Assembly: GCF_000377985.1 (NCBI RefSeq)
Contig: NZ_KB899043.1
Location: 1 to 64,000 of the forward strand
Reading direction: 5' to 3'
DNA length: 64,000 bases
Source: Sporolactobacillus vineae DSM 21990 = SL153
Lineage (GTDB): Bacteria; Bacillota; Bacilli; Bacillales; Sporolactobacillaceae
Shown: positions 45,965 to 56,346 of the stretch, one piece after another
How positions within the stretch are numbered: the first letter of the stretch is position 1
Layout: every line of letters starts with the position of its first letter
Position numbers and translations under genes: made by a program
The notes under the pieces: model-generated
Told to the model about the DNA's origin: nothing
Seen by the model: the letters and a program-made list of their open reading frames with translations, nothing else
Databases searched by the model: none

Positions 45965-46092
45965 ATTCAAGTAAGCGTTTTTCCAGAACCCAAAAAACAA
46001 GATTGCTAATTTCCCACCCGAATTTCGGAAGTCGACTCATGACCGTAAGACAACCCCCATACATTATAAAAACAAAAACGGGGTGAGTCATT

Positions 46093-47013
46093 TTGGGTCA
46101 GCAGATCGTTGTTTTCATCCTTTATCTTCTACTGTTCCTGCTTGGCATGGGCATCATGACCGGCGCCATGAACCGATTGGCAGGGAAAAAATTGCAGCAC
46201 TCTCTGGAACGGGCTGCGGACACGCCGTTTAAAGGGCTCTGTCTGGGGACGCTTGCGTCAATGCTGCTGCAGAGCAGTTCTGCAGTGACGATTATCACTG
46301 TCGGCCTGATCGGGACAGGCTCCATGCGCTTTTCACAAAGCATCGGCATTATTCTCGGTGCCAATATCGGGACCACCGTGACCGGTGAAATCGCTGCGCT
46401 GCCCGTTCAGAAGCTGGACTATATTTTCTTTGCGGCCGGGTTTATCCTCATGTGCCTGCCGTTTAAACGAGGTTTTTCTGTCGGCTCGATGCTGATCGGG
46501 ATCGGCTGCCTGTTCGCTTCGATGTCCGGTTTTCGTTCTCTTGCCGAACCGCTGGCCGCTTCTCCGTTCGTCAGAGAACTGCTCACCGGTGCGAATGAGA
46601 GTCTTCTTTATTCGGTTGTCATCGGCATTTTCTTTTCAGCCATTATTCAGTCCAGCTCCGCAACGCTCCTGGTATGCATGGGATTTCTTGATGCCGGGAT
46701 GCTCTCACTGTCTTCTGCGATCGCCATCATGTTCGGATCGAATATCGGCACCTGTCTGACGACCTATATTGCCAGTCTTGGAACCGGAAAAGCCGGACGC
46801 TGGACCGCCTATACACATATTCTTTTTAATATTCTCAGCGTGGCCGTATTCTTTCCGTTTATCTATCCGCTCGCCGATTTTTCCATGATGCTTGCCGGAA
46901 ACAGCCGTACGGCTCTGGCACATACGTCCGTTCTGTTCAATCTGGTGACGGCGATTCTCGCTGTCCCGCTGGCCGCCCCCTATGGACGATGGGTCGAGCG
47001 GCACAGACTCTGA
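46093..47013 (+). CDS. Na/Pi cotransporter family protein (YqeW-like)
   Basis: 306 residues, about eight membrane helices. Two inverted-repeat copies of the Na/Pi signature are present: LLQSSSAVTIITVGLI with GANIGTTVTG, and IIQSSSATLLVCMGF with GSNIGTCLTTY. Probable sodium-dependent phosphate importer. TTG at 46093 is preceded by GGGGTGA. It lacks the C-terminal PhoU-like domain found in longer homologues. Convergent with mtaB, 5 bp apart, as yqeW is in B. subtilis. Confidence 0.92.
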   Translation: MGQQIVVFILYLLLFLLGMGIMTGAMNRLAGKKLQHSLERAADTPFKGLCLGTLASMLLQSSSAVTIITVGLIGTGSMRFSQSIGIILGANIGTTVTGEIAALPVQKLDYIFFAAGFILMCLPFKRGFSVGSMLIGIGCLFASMSGFRSLAEPLAASPFVRELLTGANESLLYSVVIGIFFSAIIQSSSATLLVCMGFLDAGMLSLSSAIAIMFGSNIGTCLTTYIASLGTGKAGRWTAYTHILFNILSVAVFFPFIYPLADFSMMLAGNSRTALAHTSVLFNLVTAILAVPLAAPYGRWVERHRL

Positions 47014-47018
47014 ATGCC

Positions 47019-48371
47019 TTAATACGTCGTTACGGGCTGTTCCCCTTCGTCCAGAATCCGGACGAATTTACCCTCGCTGATCGGATAACCCGGATGTGTC
47101 AGTTTGACACGTACCAGTTTTCCGACAATGTCTCGACTCGGATAACTGAACTTCACTTTCAGGTAATTATCGGAAAAACCAACGTAGTAGCCGTCCGGTT
47201 CGTGATGGTTCAGCGGTTCCTCCGGGATGACTTCGAGCACTTTGTCCTGATACTTTTCTGCATATTCCTCAGAAAGGCGATTGGACAGGGCGATCAGCCG
47301 CTCGACACGCTCATGTTTCACTTCTTCGGGCACCTGATCCGGCATTTTCGCTGCCGGCGTGCCTGTCCGCTGCGAGTACGGGAAAACATGCAGCTCTGAG
47401 AAGCGAAGCTGACGAATAAAGTCATAGGTTTCCTGGAATTCTTCTTCCGTTTCTCCGGGAAAGCCGACAATCACGTCGGATGTCAGCGCGAAATCCGGAA
47501 GCGCCTGTCTCAGGCTGGCGATCTTATCTGCGAAAAATGCCGTCGTATATTTGCGATGCATCCGTTTCAGCACGGTGTCCGAACCGGATTGAAGCGGGAT
47601 GTGCAAGTGCCGGGCAATGATATGCGACCGATTGATCACATCAACCACCTCGTCGGTCGTCTGACTTGCCTCAATCGAAGAGATGCGGATCCGTTTCAGT
47701 CCGTGCACCTTTGCTTCCATATCCGCCAGGAGCCGGGCAAAATTGTAGTTCTCCATATCTTCGCCGTAACCGGCCGTATGAATCCCGGTCAGGACGATTT
47801 CCTTATAGCCGGCATCGACCAGTTCCTGGGCCTGCCGGAGCACATTCTCCGGTTTTCGGGAACGCAGAAGTCCTCGCGCCCAGGGAATGACGCAGAACGT
47901 GCAGAAGTTGTTGCAGCCCTCCTGGATCTTTAAGGACGCCCGGGTCCGGTCCGTGAAGTCGGGCACGTCCATTTCTTCAAAGACTTTTGCTTTCATGATG
48001 TCTCCGACACCGTTGATCGGTTCACGTTCCTGACGGTACTGAGCCACATAATCGAGCAGCTTGTTTCTGCCCTGCGTGCCGACAACGACATCGACACCCG
48101 GTATCGACATGACTTCTGCCGGCGAGGTCTGAGCATAACAGCCGGTGACACAGATCACTGCATCCGGATTGTTGCGAATCGCCCGGCGGATGACCTGACG
48201 GCTCTTCTGATCCCCGGTATTGGTGACTGTACAGGTATTGATGACATACACGTCCGCCGTTTTTTCAAAATCTTTGCGCTCGTAACCATGTTTATGGAAA
48301 AGCTGCCAGATCGCTTCGGTCTCATAGTGATTGACTTTACATCCAAGCGTATGGAATGCAACTGTAGGCAT
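47019..48371 (-). CDS. mtaB: tRNA (N6-threonylcarbamoyladenosine(37)-C2)-methylthiotransferase MtaB
   Basis: 450 residues. UPF0004 domain with three Cys (FHTLGCKVN, VINTCTVTN, VTGCYAQ) binding one cluster; radical SAM domain with CxxxCxxC in GCNNFCTFCVIPWARG; C-terminal TRAM domain. Makes ms2t6A37 in tRNAs reading ANN codons. The last gene of the hrcA operon, 3 bp after rsmE. Confidence 0.96.
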   Translation of the reverse strand: MPTVAFHTLGCKVNHYETEAIWQLFHKHGYERKDFEKTADVYVINTCTVTNTGDQKSRQVIRRAIRNNPDAVICVTGCYAQTSPAEVMSIPGVDVVVGTQGRNKLLDYVAQYRQEREPINGVGDIMKAKVFEEMDVPDFTDRTRASLKIQEGCNNFCTFCVIPWARGLLRSRKPENVLRQAQELVDAGYKEIVLTGIHTAGYGEDMENYNFARLLADMEAKVHGLKRIRISSIEASQTTDEVVDVINRSHIIARHLHIPLQSGSDTVLKRMHRKYTTAFFADKIASLRQALPDFALTSDVIVGFPGETEEEFQETYDFIRQLRFSELHVFPYSQRTGTPAAKMPDQVPEEVKHERVERLIALSNRLSEEYAEKYQDKVLEVIPEEPLNHHEPDGYYVGFSDNYLKVKFSYPSRDIVGKLVRVKLTHPGYPISEGKFVRILDEGEQPVTTY

Positions 48372-48373
48372 TT

Positions 48374-49138
48374 TCAGTTATCCACCTCGTTGTTTAATAG
48401 TTCAAGTTGATAAGAAACGGCACTGAGCAGATAAATTGGCGCCGTTTCCGTTCTCAGAATCCGCGGGCCAAAACCGCAAAGCACAAATCCGCTTCTCTGC
48501 AGCTTTTCAGCCTCTTCAGCAGTCAGACCGCCTTCCGGTCCGATCACGGCAAGCAGCGAATCGCCTTGGCTCATTTGATGCAGTAAAGCAGGCAGTGCCG
48601 TGAGCTCTCCTGATTTTGCTGTTTCCTCATAGGCAACCAGCTTATATGTAAAAGACAGGCCGGCCTGAATCAGCCGGTCGATCCCAAGCGGCTCTGCAAT
48701 CCTGGGAATCACGAGACGGTGAGATTGCTCTGCTGCTCCCTTTGCAATTTTCTGAAGCCGCAATCGTTTCTTCGCTGTGCGATTTTCCCGCCAGACGGCG
48801 ACAGATCGAGCCGCGTTAAAGGGAATGAACGCGGATGCACCACATTCCGTTCCCTTCTGAACAATTGTATCAAATTTTTCGCCCTTCGGAATACCCTGAG
48901 CGATGGTTACGGAAACCGGAAGTTCCGGCGCCGCAGCGACTGCGGACTCGATTTCCGCGGTCGCTTCATTGCCGGAAAGCTCATCGATCCGGCAAAGGAA
49001 TGCGGTGCCGCCAACGACGCAGATGATCCTGTCACCGGGCTTCATGCGCATCACACGAATGATATGTCTCGCATCTTCGTCCTGAATCACGACATGATGT
49101 TCATGCAACTGACTTTCCGGAATAAAATATTGCTGCAT
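48374..49138 (-). CDS. rsmE: 16S rRNA (uracil(1498)-N(3))-methyltransferase
   Basis: 254 residues. N-terminal PUA-like domain (HIIRVMRMKPGDRI) and C-terminal SPOUT knot with LAVIGPEGGLTAEEAE and LGPRILRTETA-like FGPRILRTETAPIYLLSA. Between prmA (2 bp upstream) and mtaB, as yqeU in B. subtilis. Confidence 0.96.
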   Translation of the reverse strand: MQQYFIPESQLHEHHVVIQDEDARHIIRVMRMKPGDRIICVVGGTAFLCRIDELSGNEATAEIESAVAAAPELPVSVTIAQGIPKGEKFDTIVQKGTECGASAFIPFNAARSVAVWRENRTAKKRLRLQKIAKGAAEQSHRLVIPRIAEPLGIDRLIQAGLSFTYKLVAYEETAKSGELTALPALLHQMSQGDSLLAVIGPEGGLTAEEAEKLQRSGFVLCGFGPRILRTETAPIYLLSAVSYQLELLNNEVDN

Positions 49139-49140
49139 GT

Positions 49141-50082
49141 CTACTTGTCCTTTCGGGCGACGAGTACCAGCCAGTCCCCGTTTCTCGCTTCATCGCAAAC
49201 GGTAAGATGATTGGACTGCAGGGCTTCGCGGACTTGATCCCGCTTCGTCCGGATCAGGCCGGAGACGATCAGTACGCCGTCATCCTCCAGGTTTTGTCCG
49301 ATATTGTCCGAAGCCAGCCGGACGACCAGTTCGGCCAGAAGGTTGCCGACAATCAGATTGTATTTCTGACCGATACCCCTTGCCAGGTCATTCTTCCTCA
49401 CGGATACGGCTTTGTCAACATGGTTCAATTTGACATTCAGCCTGGCCGACTGCACCGCTACATCATCCAGATCCACGCCAAGGACATGCTCGGCGCCGAG
49501 TTTCGTGGCAACAATCGACAGCACTCCGGAACCGGTTCCGACATCAAGCACTCGGCTTCCCGGCTCCAGATATTTTTCCAGCGCCTCAATGCAGAGTACC
49601 GTTGTCGGGTGCGTCCCCGTCCCAAAGGCCATCCCCGGATCCAGTTCGACGATCTGTCTGCCGCTTTTCACCGGAGGATTGTCGATCCACGCCGGAGAGA
49701 TGATGAACCTGCTGCCAACTTTGGCCGGCCGGTAATATTTTTTCCAGGCCGTCGCCCATTCTTCTTCGTTATGCTCGCTGATCGTGACTTTATGATCGCC
49801 GGGATTGAATCCGCAACTTTCCAGATGCTCCAGTGATTGTCTGATCTCACCAACCGTTTCACCGAGAAAGCTGTTCAGGGGAAGGTAAGCTTTAACATTG
49901 ACGCCTTCCTCAGGATAGTCGTCCGGGTCAAGATCATAGACCGTCCCGTCATTTTCGCTGTTCCGGTCAAGATCCGTTGCATCTTCAATGGCCACGCCGC
50001 CGGCACCGGCCTCGTAAAGAATGCCGGTTACCGGTTCGACGGCATTTTCAGTCGTATGGATACAAATTTCCGACCACTTCAT
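49141..50082 (-). CDS. prmA: ribosomal protein L11 methyltransferase
   Basis: 313 residues. N-terminal substrate domain (MKWSEICIHTTENAVEPV), linker, and Rossmann domain with VLDVGTGSGVLSIVA, the preceding DPGMAFGTGTHPTT and NLLAELV. Trimethylates L11. 29 bp downstream of dnaJ in the heat-shock operon. Confidence 0.97.
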   Translation of the reverse strand: MKWSEICIHTTENAVEPVTGILYEAGAGGVAIEDATDLDRNSENDGTVYDLDPDDYPEEGVNVKAYLPLNSFLGETVGEIRQSLEHLESCGFNPGDHKVTISEHNEEEWATAWKKYYRPAKVGSRFIISPAWIDNPPVKSGRQIVELDPGMAFGTGTHPTTVLCIEALEKYLEPGSRVLDVGTGSGVLSIVATKLGAEHVLGVDLDDVAVQSARLNVKLNHVDKAVSVRKNDLARGIGQKYNLIVGNLLAELVVRLASDNIGQNLEDDGVLIVSGLIRTKRDQVREALQSNHLTVCDEARNGDWLVLVARKDK

Positions 50083-50111
50083 CTGATTGGCTCCATTCGT
50101 TCAAAAAGTGT

Positions 50112-51257
50112 TCAGTCCGCTTTAAACACTTTTTTCTTCATTTTGTCAAAAAGACTTTCATTGTTCTCACTGTTCATCGAGCCGTTTTTGACACCTTCGA
50201 GCTTGCGGAACAATGTCTTTTCTTCCTCATTCAGATGCTTTGGTGTCACGACACGCACCTGAACATGCTCGTCGCCCTGGCCATAGCCCCGCACATTTTT
50301 AATGCCCTTGCCTTTCAGACGAAATTTGGTACCGGTCTGGGTGCCGGCCGGAATACGGAGCCGGACGTTGCCGTATAAGGTCGGCACTTCGATTTCATCA
50401 CCGAGTGCGACCTGAGCAAAGCTGAGCGGTACCTCCAGATAGATGTTGTCGCCGTCGCGTTTGAACACCTTATGCGGCCGGACATTGAAGACAATGTACA
50501 GATCGCCGGCCGGACCGCCATTGACCCCGGCCTCGCCCTGTCCGGAAAGCCGGATCTGCTGGCCGTCGTCGATACCTGCAGGGATCTTTACTTCGATCTT
50601 TTTATTAACCTTCACCTTACCCTGACCGTTACAGGTGCGGCATGGATTCTTAATGATTTTACCGGTCCCTTTGCAATACGGGCAGACACGGCGATTGACG
50701 ATCCGTCCGAACGGTGTATTCTGCTCCGTATTCAGCTGACCGGTCCCATGACAATGGGAACAGGTCTCCGGTTTGGTGCCGGGGCGTGCACCGGTACCGT
50801 GACACGTCGAGCAGGTTTCCTCTTTCGGCACCCGGATATCTGTTGTTTTCCCGAATGCTGCGTCTTCAAAAGTAATCGTCATTTCATACTGAAGATCAGC
50901 TCCCTGACGCGGCGCGTTCGGGTTTCGCCGTCTCGATCCGCCGCCGTTGAAGATCTGATCGAAGATATCGCCGAAGCCGCCGAAATCGGATCCAAAGCCC
51001 TGCCCGCTGAAGCCGCCGAAACCGCCCTGCTGCTGATTCGGATCTGCTTCGCCGAACTGATCGTACTGAGAACGCTTCTGGGGATCGCTCAGCACTTCAT
51101 AGGCTTTGGTAATTTCCTTGAATTTTTCCGGAGCCTCTTTGCTTTTATTCACATCGGGATGATATTTTCTCGCCAGTTTACGAAAGGCTTTCCTGATCTC
51201 TTCCTTCGAAGCATCCTTGCTCACTCCGAGGATTTCATAATAATCCCGTTTACTCAT
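50112..51257 (-). CDS. dnaJ: chaperone protein DnaJ
   Basis: 381 residues, type I. J domain with HPD (KYHPDVNK), Gly/Phe-rich linker ([19 protein letters not shown]), zinc domain with four CxxCxGxG repeats ([32 protein letters not shown]), and C-terminal client-binding domains. ATG at 51255-51257. Separated from dnaK by a hairpin that may attenuate transcription. Confidence 0.98.
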   Translation of the reverse strand: MSKRDYYEILGVSKDASKEEIRKAFRKLARKYHPDVNKSKEAPEKFKEITKAYEVLSDPQKRSQYDQFGEADPNQQQGGFGGFSGQGFGSDFGGFGDIFDQIFNGGGSRRRNPNAPRQGADLQYEMTITFEDAAFGKTTDIRVPKEETCSTCHGTGARPGTKPETCSHCHGTGQLNTEQNTPFGRIVNRRVCPYCKGTGKIIKNPCRTCNGQGKVKVNKKIEVKIPAGIDDGQQIRLSGQGEAGVNGGPAGDLYIVFNVRPHKVFKRDGDNIYLEVPLSFAQVALGDEIEVPTLYGNVRLRIPAGTQTGTKFRLKGKGIKNVRGYGQGDEHVQVRVVTPKHLNEEEKTLFRKLEGVKNGSMNSENNESLFDKMKKKVFKAD

Positions 51258-51321
51258 CAAACCACTCCCGATAAGTGTTCACATTAAATTAAATGATATC
51301 ATCTGTCCGGACCAATAAGCA

Positions 51322-51363
51322 AGAAAAAGCCAAAGCCAAGACCCGCGTCTGACTTCGGCTTTT
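51322..51363 (-). terminator. intercistronic hairpin between dnaK and dnaJ
   Basis: Leftward stem AAAAGCCGAAGTCAGAC with GTCTTGGCTTTGGCTTTT (minor mismatches) followed by TTTC. It is positioned after dnaK and before dnaJ, so it could be a partial terminator setting dnaK above dnaJ expression. Confidence 0.7.
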
Positions 51364-51391
51364 CAAGACAATTTATGCTGCCGCTCGGTGC

Positions 51392-53284
51392 TTATTTCTT
51401 CTTGTTTTTATCGTCGTCATCGACTTCATGATAGTCGGCGTCAACGACATTGTCACCATCTTTGCCATTTCCGCTCTTGCCGGATCCGCCGTTATTTCCT
51501 GCCGTTCCGGTACTCTGAGCATTATTCTGTCCGTTTTGGCCGTTCTTGCCGTTCTGAGACGCCTGCTGATACAGCTTGACGGACAGCTGCTGAACGACTT
51601 CGTTCAGTTCATCTTTCGCTTTCTTAATCGCATCCGTATCTTTGCCGTCCAGAGCCTTCTTCAGTTTATCCTTGGCATCATTGGCCTTCGCTTTTTCAGA
51701 AGCGTCGACTTTATCGCCCAGTTCTTTGAGCGTTTTCTCGGTTGCAAAGATCAGCTGATCCGATTCATTTCTGAGATCAACCTCTTCCTTACGCTTCTTA
51801 TCCGCTTCGGAATTTGCTTCCGCGTCCTTGACCATCTTGTCGATTTCTTCATCGCTTAATCCTGAAGAAGACTTGATGGTGATCGACTGCTCTTTATTGG
51901 TTCCCTTGTCCTTCGCCTTGACGTTGACAATGCCGTTCGCATCAATTTCGAAGGTGACCTCAATCTGCGGGACACCGCGCGGAGCCGGCGGAATGTCCGT
52001 CAGCTGGAAGCGGCCGAGCGTTTTGTTGTCGGCAGCCATCTGGCGTTCCCCTTGAAGTACATGGATATCAACGGCTGTCTGATTGTCGGCGGCTGTCGAG
52101 AAGACCTGCGACTTGCTGGTTGGAATTGTCGTATTGCGGTCGATCAGTTTGGTGAAAACGCCGCCCATCGTTTCAATGCCCAGAGACAGCGGTGTGACAT
52201 CAAGAAGTACAACATCTTTGACATCGCCGGTCAGGACACCGCCCTGAATGGCGGCACCGACAGCGACGACTTCGTCCGGATTGACACCCTTGCTCGGTTC
52301 CTTGCCGGTCAGATTCTTGATGGCTGCCTGAACCGCCGGGATTCTTGTGGAACCGCCGACCAGGATGATCTTGTTAATGTCATCCATCGTCATATCGGCA
52401 TCGGACAGCGCCTGACGTACCGGACCCATCGTCGCTTCAACGAGATCGGAAGTCAGTTCATCGAACTTGGCACGTGTCAGCGTCGTTTCCAGATGTTTCG
52501 GGCCGGTGGCGTCTGCCGAAATAAACGGCAACGAGATCTGTGCCTGAGAGACACCGGACAGTTCCTTCTTCGCCTTTTCAGCTGCATCCTTCAGCCGCTG
52601 CAAGGCCATCTTGTCACCGGACAGATCAATACCGGTCTCATCTTTGAACTGTTTGATCAGATAGTCCATGACCCGCTTGTCAAAATCATCGCCGCCCAGA
52701 TGGTTGTTGCCGGCTGTTGCCTTAACTTCGAAAATACCGTCGCCGAGATCCAGGATGGATACATCGAAGGTGCCGCCGCCAAGGTCGAATACCAGAATCG
52801 TCTGATCGCCTTCCTTGTCCAGCCCGTAAGCCAGAGAAGACGCCGTCGGTTCGTTGATGATTCGTTTGACATTGAGTCCGGCAATCTTCCCGGCATCTTT
52901 GGTCGCCTGACGCTGTCCGTCATTGAAATAGGCCGGCACGGTGATGACGGCATCTGTCACCTTTTCGCCGAGATACGCTTCAGCATCCTCTTTCAGTTTC
53001 TGCAGAATGATCGCGGAAATTTCCTGAGGTGTGTACTTCTTGCCGTCAATGTCCACTTTATAATCGGAACCCATATGACGTTTGATGGAAAGAACCACGT
53101 TCGGGTTCGTAATCGCCTGACGTTTAGCCACTTCTCCGACCTGGCGTTCGCCATTCTTAAACGCAACAGCCGACGGTGTCGTTCTTCCGCCTTCCGGATT
53201 CGGAATGACGACCGGTTCGCCGCCTTCCATCACTGCCACGCAGGAGTTTGTCGTCCCTAAGTCAATGCCGATAATTTTACTCAT
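51392..53284 (-). CDS. dnaK: chaperone protein DnaK (Hsp70)
   Basis: 630 residues. ATPase domain with [34 protein letters not shown] and [13 protein letters not shown]; substrate-binding domain and helical lid; C-terminal Asn/Gly/Gln/Lys-rich linker longer than in B. subtilis, ending in an acidic tail [16 protein letters not shown]. Co-chaperones grpE and dnaJ flank it. Confidence 0.99.
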   Translation of the reverse strand: MSKIIGIDLGTTNSCVAVMEGGEPVVIPNPEGGRTTPSAVAFKNGERQVGEVAKRQAITNPNVVLSIKRHMGSDYKVDIDGKKYTPQEISAIILQKLKEDAEAYLGEKVTDAVITVPAYFNDGQRQATKDAGKIAGLNVKRIINEPTASSLAYGLDKEGDQTILVFDLGGGTFDVSILDLGDGIFEVKATAGNNHLGGDDFDKRVMDYLIKQFKDETGIDLSGDKMALQRLKDAAEKAKKELSGVSQAQISLPFISADATGPKHLETTLTRAKFDELTSDLVEATMGPVRQALSDADMTMDDINKIILVGGSTRIPAVQAAIKNLTGKEPSKGVNPDEVVAVGAAIQGGVLTGDVKDVVLLDVTPLSLGIETMGGVFTKLIDRNTTIPTSKSQVFSTAADNQTAVDIHVLQGERQMAADNKTLGRFQLTDIPPAPRGVPQIEVTFEIDANGIVNVKAKDKGTNKEQSITIKSSSGLSDEEIDKMVKDAEANSEADKKRKEEVDLRNESDQLIFATEKTLKELGDKVDASEKAKANDAKDKLKKALDGKDTDAIKKAKDELNEVVQQLSVKLYQQASQNGKNGQNGQNNAQSTGTAGNNGGSGKSGNGKDGDNVVDADYHEVDDDDKNKKK

Positions 53285-53327
53285 ACTTAATTTCCTCCCA
53301 AATGAATACTCTGTTTTGACACGCGCT

Positions 53328-54005
53328 TTATGCGCTGACCTTTACCATTGCCGGACGGATGACCCGGCCGTTCAACTGATAACCGGCCTGAAGCACCTGA
53401 ATCACCGTACCAGAGTCGTGATCCTCGCTTTTTTCCTGCATCACAGCCTGATGCACCTTCGGATCAAAAGGCTTTCCGAGCGCCGGAATTTCTTCGACGC
53501 CTTCCTTTTTCAAAGCTTCCTCCAGTCGCTTCATGACCATCTCCATACCCTTTTTAAGAGAAGCCCCTTCTTCAGTGGCTGTTTCAACAGAGAGTGCACG
53601 TTTAAAATTATCGAGGGGTTCCAGCAGGTCGGTCACCAGATCCTGCGACCGGTACTTTCTGGCGTCAGCCCGTTCTTTTATCGTACGTTTCCGGAAATTA
53701 TCAAAGTCGGCCTGCGTACGCAGCCAGCGGCTGTTCAGTTCCTGACCATTTTTCTTCAGGGTTTCGATCTCAGATTCCTGATCCGAGATCTTCTTAGTCA
53801 GGGCAGCGACATCCGGATGATTCTCGTCCGCCGGCTTCTGATCCGGCTGGACGTTCTCCTTCGTCTGCGCATCTGCAGGTTTCTGAGCCCCTGTGTTTTC
53901 GGGTTCAGAGACTTCTTTTTCTCCGGAGCCCTCTTTCACTTGCTCCGTATTTTCTTTTGCTTCTTCAACGGTGTCCGGCTTTTCTTCCTCAGTTTTCTTC
54001 GCCAT
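53328..54005 (-). CDS. grpE: nucleotide exchange factor GrpE
   Basis: 225 residues. A long acidic, Glu/Lys/Pro-rich N-terminal extension (about residues 1-70) is followed by a coiled coil and the conserved core [17 protein letters not shown] and the beta domain PKVHQAVMQ...[25 protein letters not shown] (given in parts). Exchanges ADP on DnaK. 43 bp upstream of dnaK. Confidence 0.97.
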   Translation of the reverse strand: MAKKTEEEKPDTVEEAKENTEQVKEGSGEKEVSEPENTGAQKPADAQTKENVQPDQKPADENHPDVAALTKKISDQESEIETLKKNGQELNSRWLRTQADFDNFRKRTIKERADARKYRSQDLVTDLLEPLDNFKRALSVETATEEGASLKKGMEMVMKRLEEALKKEGVEEIPALGKPFDPKVHQAVMQEKSEDHDSGTVIQVLQAGYQLNGRVIRPAMVKVSA

Positions 54006-54083
54006 GGGCTCACCTCCTGCTATGTTTTGGCACCTGGAGGATCCACATGAACTGGATCCGATACAGGCTGTTTCATTCGCTTT

Positions 54084-55112
54084 TCATTCGCTTTTTTCCT
54101 TACTTAATGACTTTGTTAAAAGTTTCGCAATCAAATCAATCATTGTAACGACCCGGGGATAGGCCATCCGTTTCGGGCCAATGACCGCCACGGTGCCGAG
54201 ATGGTCATCACCGGCAGAATAAGTCGTCGTGATCAGGCTGCAGTCTTCAATGCCGTTCAGCTTGTTCTCCCGCCCGATCCGGATATGAAGTCCGCCCGAA
54301 GGCATATCCATCAGCTCACGTACCAGGTCGTTGCTCTCGAATACATTAAGCAGCGCAATGACTTTGTTAATATCCCTGAACTCGGGCTGTTCCAGAATGT
54401 TGCTCTTGCCGCTGTAAAAGATCCGGTTCGGGTCGCTGATTGACAGCCCGTCCTTCAAGAGCGCCATCACGCGCTGATAATCGGCAATATTCTTCTTCAG
54501 CACGGCACGCACTTCAGTGTCAAGCCTTGCCTGCAGCTGGTAGAGCGGAACCATGTTGAGCTTGTCGTTCAGGATATTGATGATTTTCTCAACATCCTCC
54601 GCTTTGATCAGTTCCGGAAACGACACGGTCCGGTTCTCCACGTGACCGGTGTCCGTCACGATAATCATCACACCCTGGCTTTCGGAAAGCTTGACCAGCT
54701 CCAGGTGTTTGAGACGCATATCAAGCAATTCCGGCCCGAGCATAATCGCCGTATAATTTGTGAATTCCGACAGAACCCTGGCCGTGACATGAATCAGATC
54801 ATCCGTCTCAGAAAATTTCCGCCGGAACGCTTCCCGGATGGTCCCCAGTTCATTCTGAGACAGAATCTCCGGTGAAAGCAGGTGATCCACATAGAAACGA
54901 TATCCTTTTTCCGAGGGAACCCGGCCGGAAGAAAGATGCGTCTTTTCCAGGTACCCCATCTCTTCCAGATCAGCCAGATCATTGCGGATCGTCGCCGGAC
55001 TGTAGTGTACATCCTCACGTTTCGAGATCGATCGGGACCCGACAGGTTCAGCAGAGATAATATAATCATTCACAAGTAGCTGCAACAGCAGCAGCTGTCG
55101 CTCTGTCAGCAA
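54084..55112 (-). CDS. hrcA: heat-inducible transcriptional repressor HrcA
   Basis: 342 residues from TTG at 55110-55112, which follows AGAGGTGA by 5 nt and gives the standard MLTERQ start; the frame up to 55133 includes the CIRCE element and is not used. N-terminal winged helix with EPVGSRSISKR and YSPATIRNDLADLEEMGYL (two parts), GAF-like core. Binds CIRCE to repress its own operon and, in relatives, groESL; GroEL stabilises it. Confidence 0.97.
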   Translation of the reverse strand: MLTERQLLLLQLLVNDYIISAEPVGSRSISKREDVHYSPATIRNDLADLEEMGYLEKTHLSSGRVPSEKGYRFYVDHLLSPEILSQNELGTIREAFRRKFSETDDLIHVTARVLSEFTNYTAIMLGPELLDMRLKHLELVKLSESQGVMIIVTDTGHVENRTVSFPELIKAEDVEKIINILNDKLNMVPLYQLQARLDTEVRAVLKKNIADYQRVMALLKDGLSISDPNRIFYSGKSNILEQPEFRDINKVIALLNVFESNDLVRELMDMPSGGLHIRIGRENKLNGIEDCSLITTTYSAGDDHLGTVAVIGPKRMAYPRVVTMIDLIAKLLTKSLSKEKSE

Positions 55113-55126
55113 GTCCATCACCTCTG

Positions 55127-55153
55127 TTAGCACTCTCGATCACTGAGTGCTAA
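55127..55153. promoter_or_regulatory. CIRCE operator
   Basis: TTAGCACTC (55127-55135), 9-bp spacer, GAGTGCTAA (55145-55153): identical to the CIRCE consensus. It lies between the promoter and the hrcA start, placing the operon under HrcA. Confidence 0.98.
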
Positions 55154-55164
55154 ATCTACAATAA

Positions 55165-55193
55165 AATTTACCAACTTCCCGGCGGTTTGTCAA
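55165..55193 (-). promoter_or_regulatory. sigma-A promoter of the hrcA-dnaK operon
   Basis: Leftward -35 TTGACA (55188-55193), 17-bp spacer, -10 TAAATT (55165-55170). The transcript would start at or within CIRCE. Confidence 0.88.
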
Positions 55194-55197
55194 ATGG

Positions 55198-56346
55198 TTA
55201 TGATAATAAAAACGCTTCAAAAACATTATTTCCTAAAAAAGTACCCTTTCTCGTCAGAAAAACAAAGTCGCCTTGCTGTTCGAGCAATCCTTCCTGCTCG
55301 AGCCGATCGATCTGCTCGCCGTAAACAGCGGTCATCGGGCGGCCGAATCTGCTGAGAAACCGGCTCCTGCTGACGCCGCGCATCATCCGGAGGCCGAGAA
55401 ACATTTCCTCTTCCATACGCTCCTGAGCGGTTACCCTGTGCCGTTCTGTTGCGGCGCAGCCCTCCGCATCCATCAGATTGATATATTTTTTTACCGGGCC
55501 GGCATTGGCATAGCGGACCCCATCGACATAGCCGTGAGCCCCTGCACCGAGGCCATAATATTCTTCATTCTGCCAGTAAAGCGAGTTATGTATCCCTTCA
55601 AAACCGGGACGGGCAAAGTTGCTGATTTCATACTGGCGGAGACCGTTTTTCTCCAGCTCGAAGATAATCTGTCCGTACATGTCGGCTTCGATGTCCTGAC
55701 CGGGAAGGCTCAGCTTTCCTTTTCGCTTGCGGTTGTAGAAAATCGTCCTCGGTTCAATCTGGAGGGAATAAATTGAAATATGCGGTGTTCCAAGCGACAA
55801 GGCTGTTTCCAGTGAATCATGGAGCATCTTCTCGTCCTGTCCCGGGAGCGCAAACATCAGGTCGATGGTGATATTTTCAATCCCTGCCGCACGCGCGCGT
55901 CCGACCGCACGTCTGGCGGTTTCCGCATCATGTGCCCGGCCGATCGCCTTCAGCAGATGATTGTCGAACGACTGCACGCCGATACTGAGCCGGTTCACGC
56001 CATATTGCTTCATTAATGCCAGTTTCCCGTCACTCAGATTCTCCGGATTGGCTTCCACGGTGAATTCACGGATACCTTCCCTGCCGAAGTAGTGTGACGT
56101 ATCTTTCAGCAGCTTCTCGAACTGGCTTTCATTCAATGCGGTCGGTGTCCCGCCGCCGATATAGATCGTCGCCGCCGGACCCATGGCCGAGTAATAGGCC
56201 ATTTCCTTTGCCAGAGCCTGCAGATAGGCATCGACCGGCTGGCTTTTCAGAAAGAATTTATTAAAATCGCAGTAATAACAGATGTGATCGCAGAAGGGGA
56301 TATGGATATACGCGCCTCTGACTTTTTTCCCCGAATCAGTCATCAT
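55198..56346 (-). CDS. hemW: radical SAM heme chaperone HemW
   Basis: 382 residues. Radical SAM motif [10 protein letters not shown] with C19, C23 and C26, then GGGTPTAL and SIGVQSF. It lacks the extra N-terminal features of true HemN, so HemW (heme insertion chaperone) is the better name. Its start overlaps the lepA stop by 11 bp. Ends 5 bp before the hrcA promoter. Confidence 0.93.
   Translation of the reverse strand: MMTDSGKKVRGAYIHIPFCDHICYYCDFNKFFLKSQPVDAYLQALAKEMAYYSAMGPAATIYIGGGTPTALNESQFEKLLKDTSHYFGREGIREFTVEANPENLSDGKLALMKQYGVNRLSIGVQSFDNHLLKAIGRAHDAETARRAVGRARAAGIENITIDLMFALPGQDEKMLHDSLETALSLGTPHISIYSLQIEPRTIFYNRKRKGKLSLPGQDIEADMYGQIIFELEKNGLRQYEISNFARPGFEGIHNSLYWQNEEYYGLGAGAHGYVDGVRYANAGPVKKYINLMDAEGCAATERHRVTAQERMEEEMFLGLRMMRGVSRSRFLSRFGRPMTAVYGEQIDRLEQEGLLEQQGDFVFLTRKGTFLGNNVFEAFLLS

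Noticed and set aside
52052-53260. 402-codon rightward reading frame opposite dnaK
   Set aside because: Antisense shadow of dnaK caused by its codon bias; no ribosome binding site or recognisable domain.
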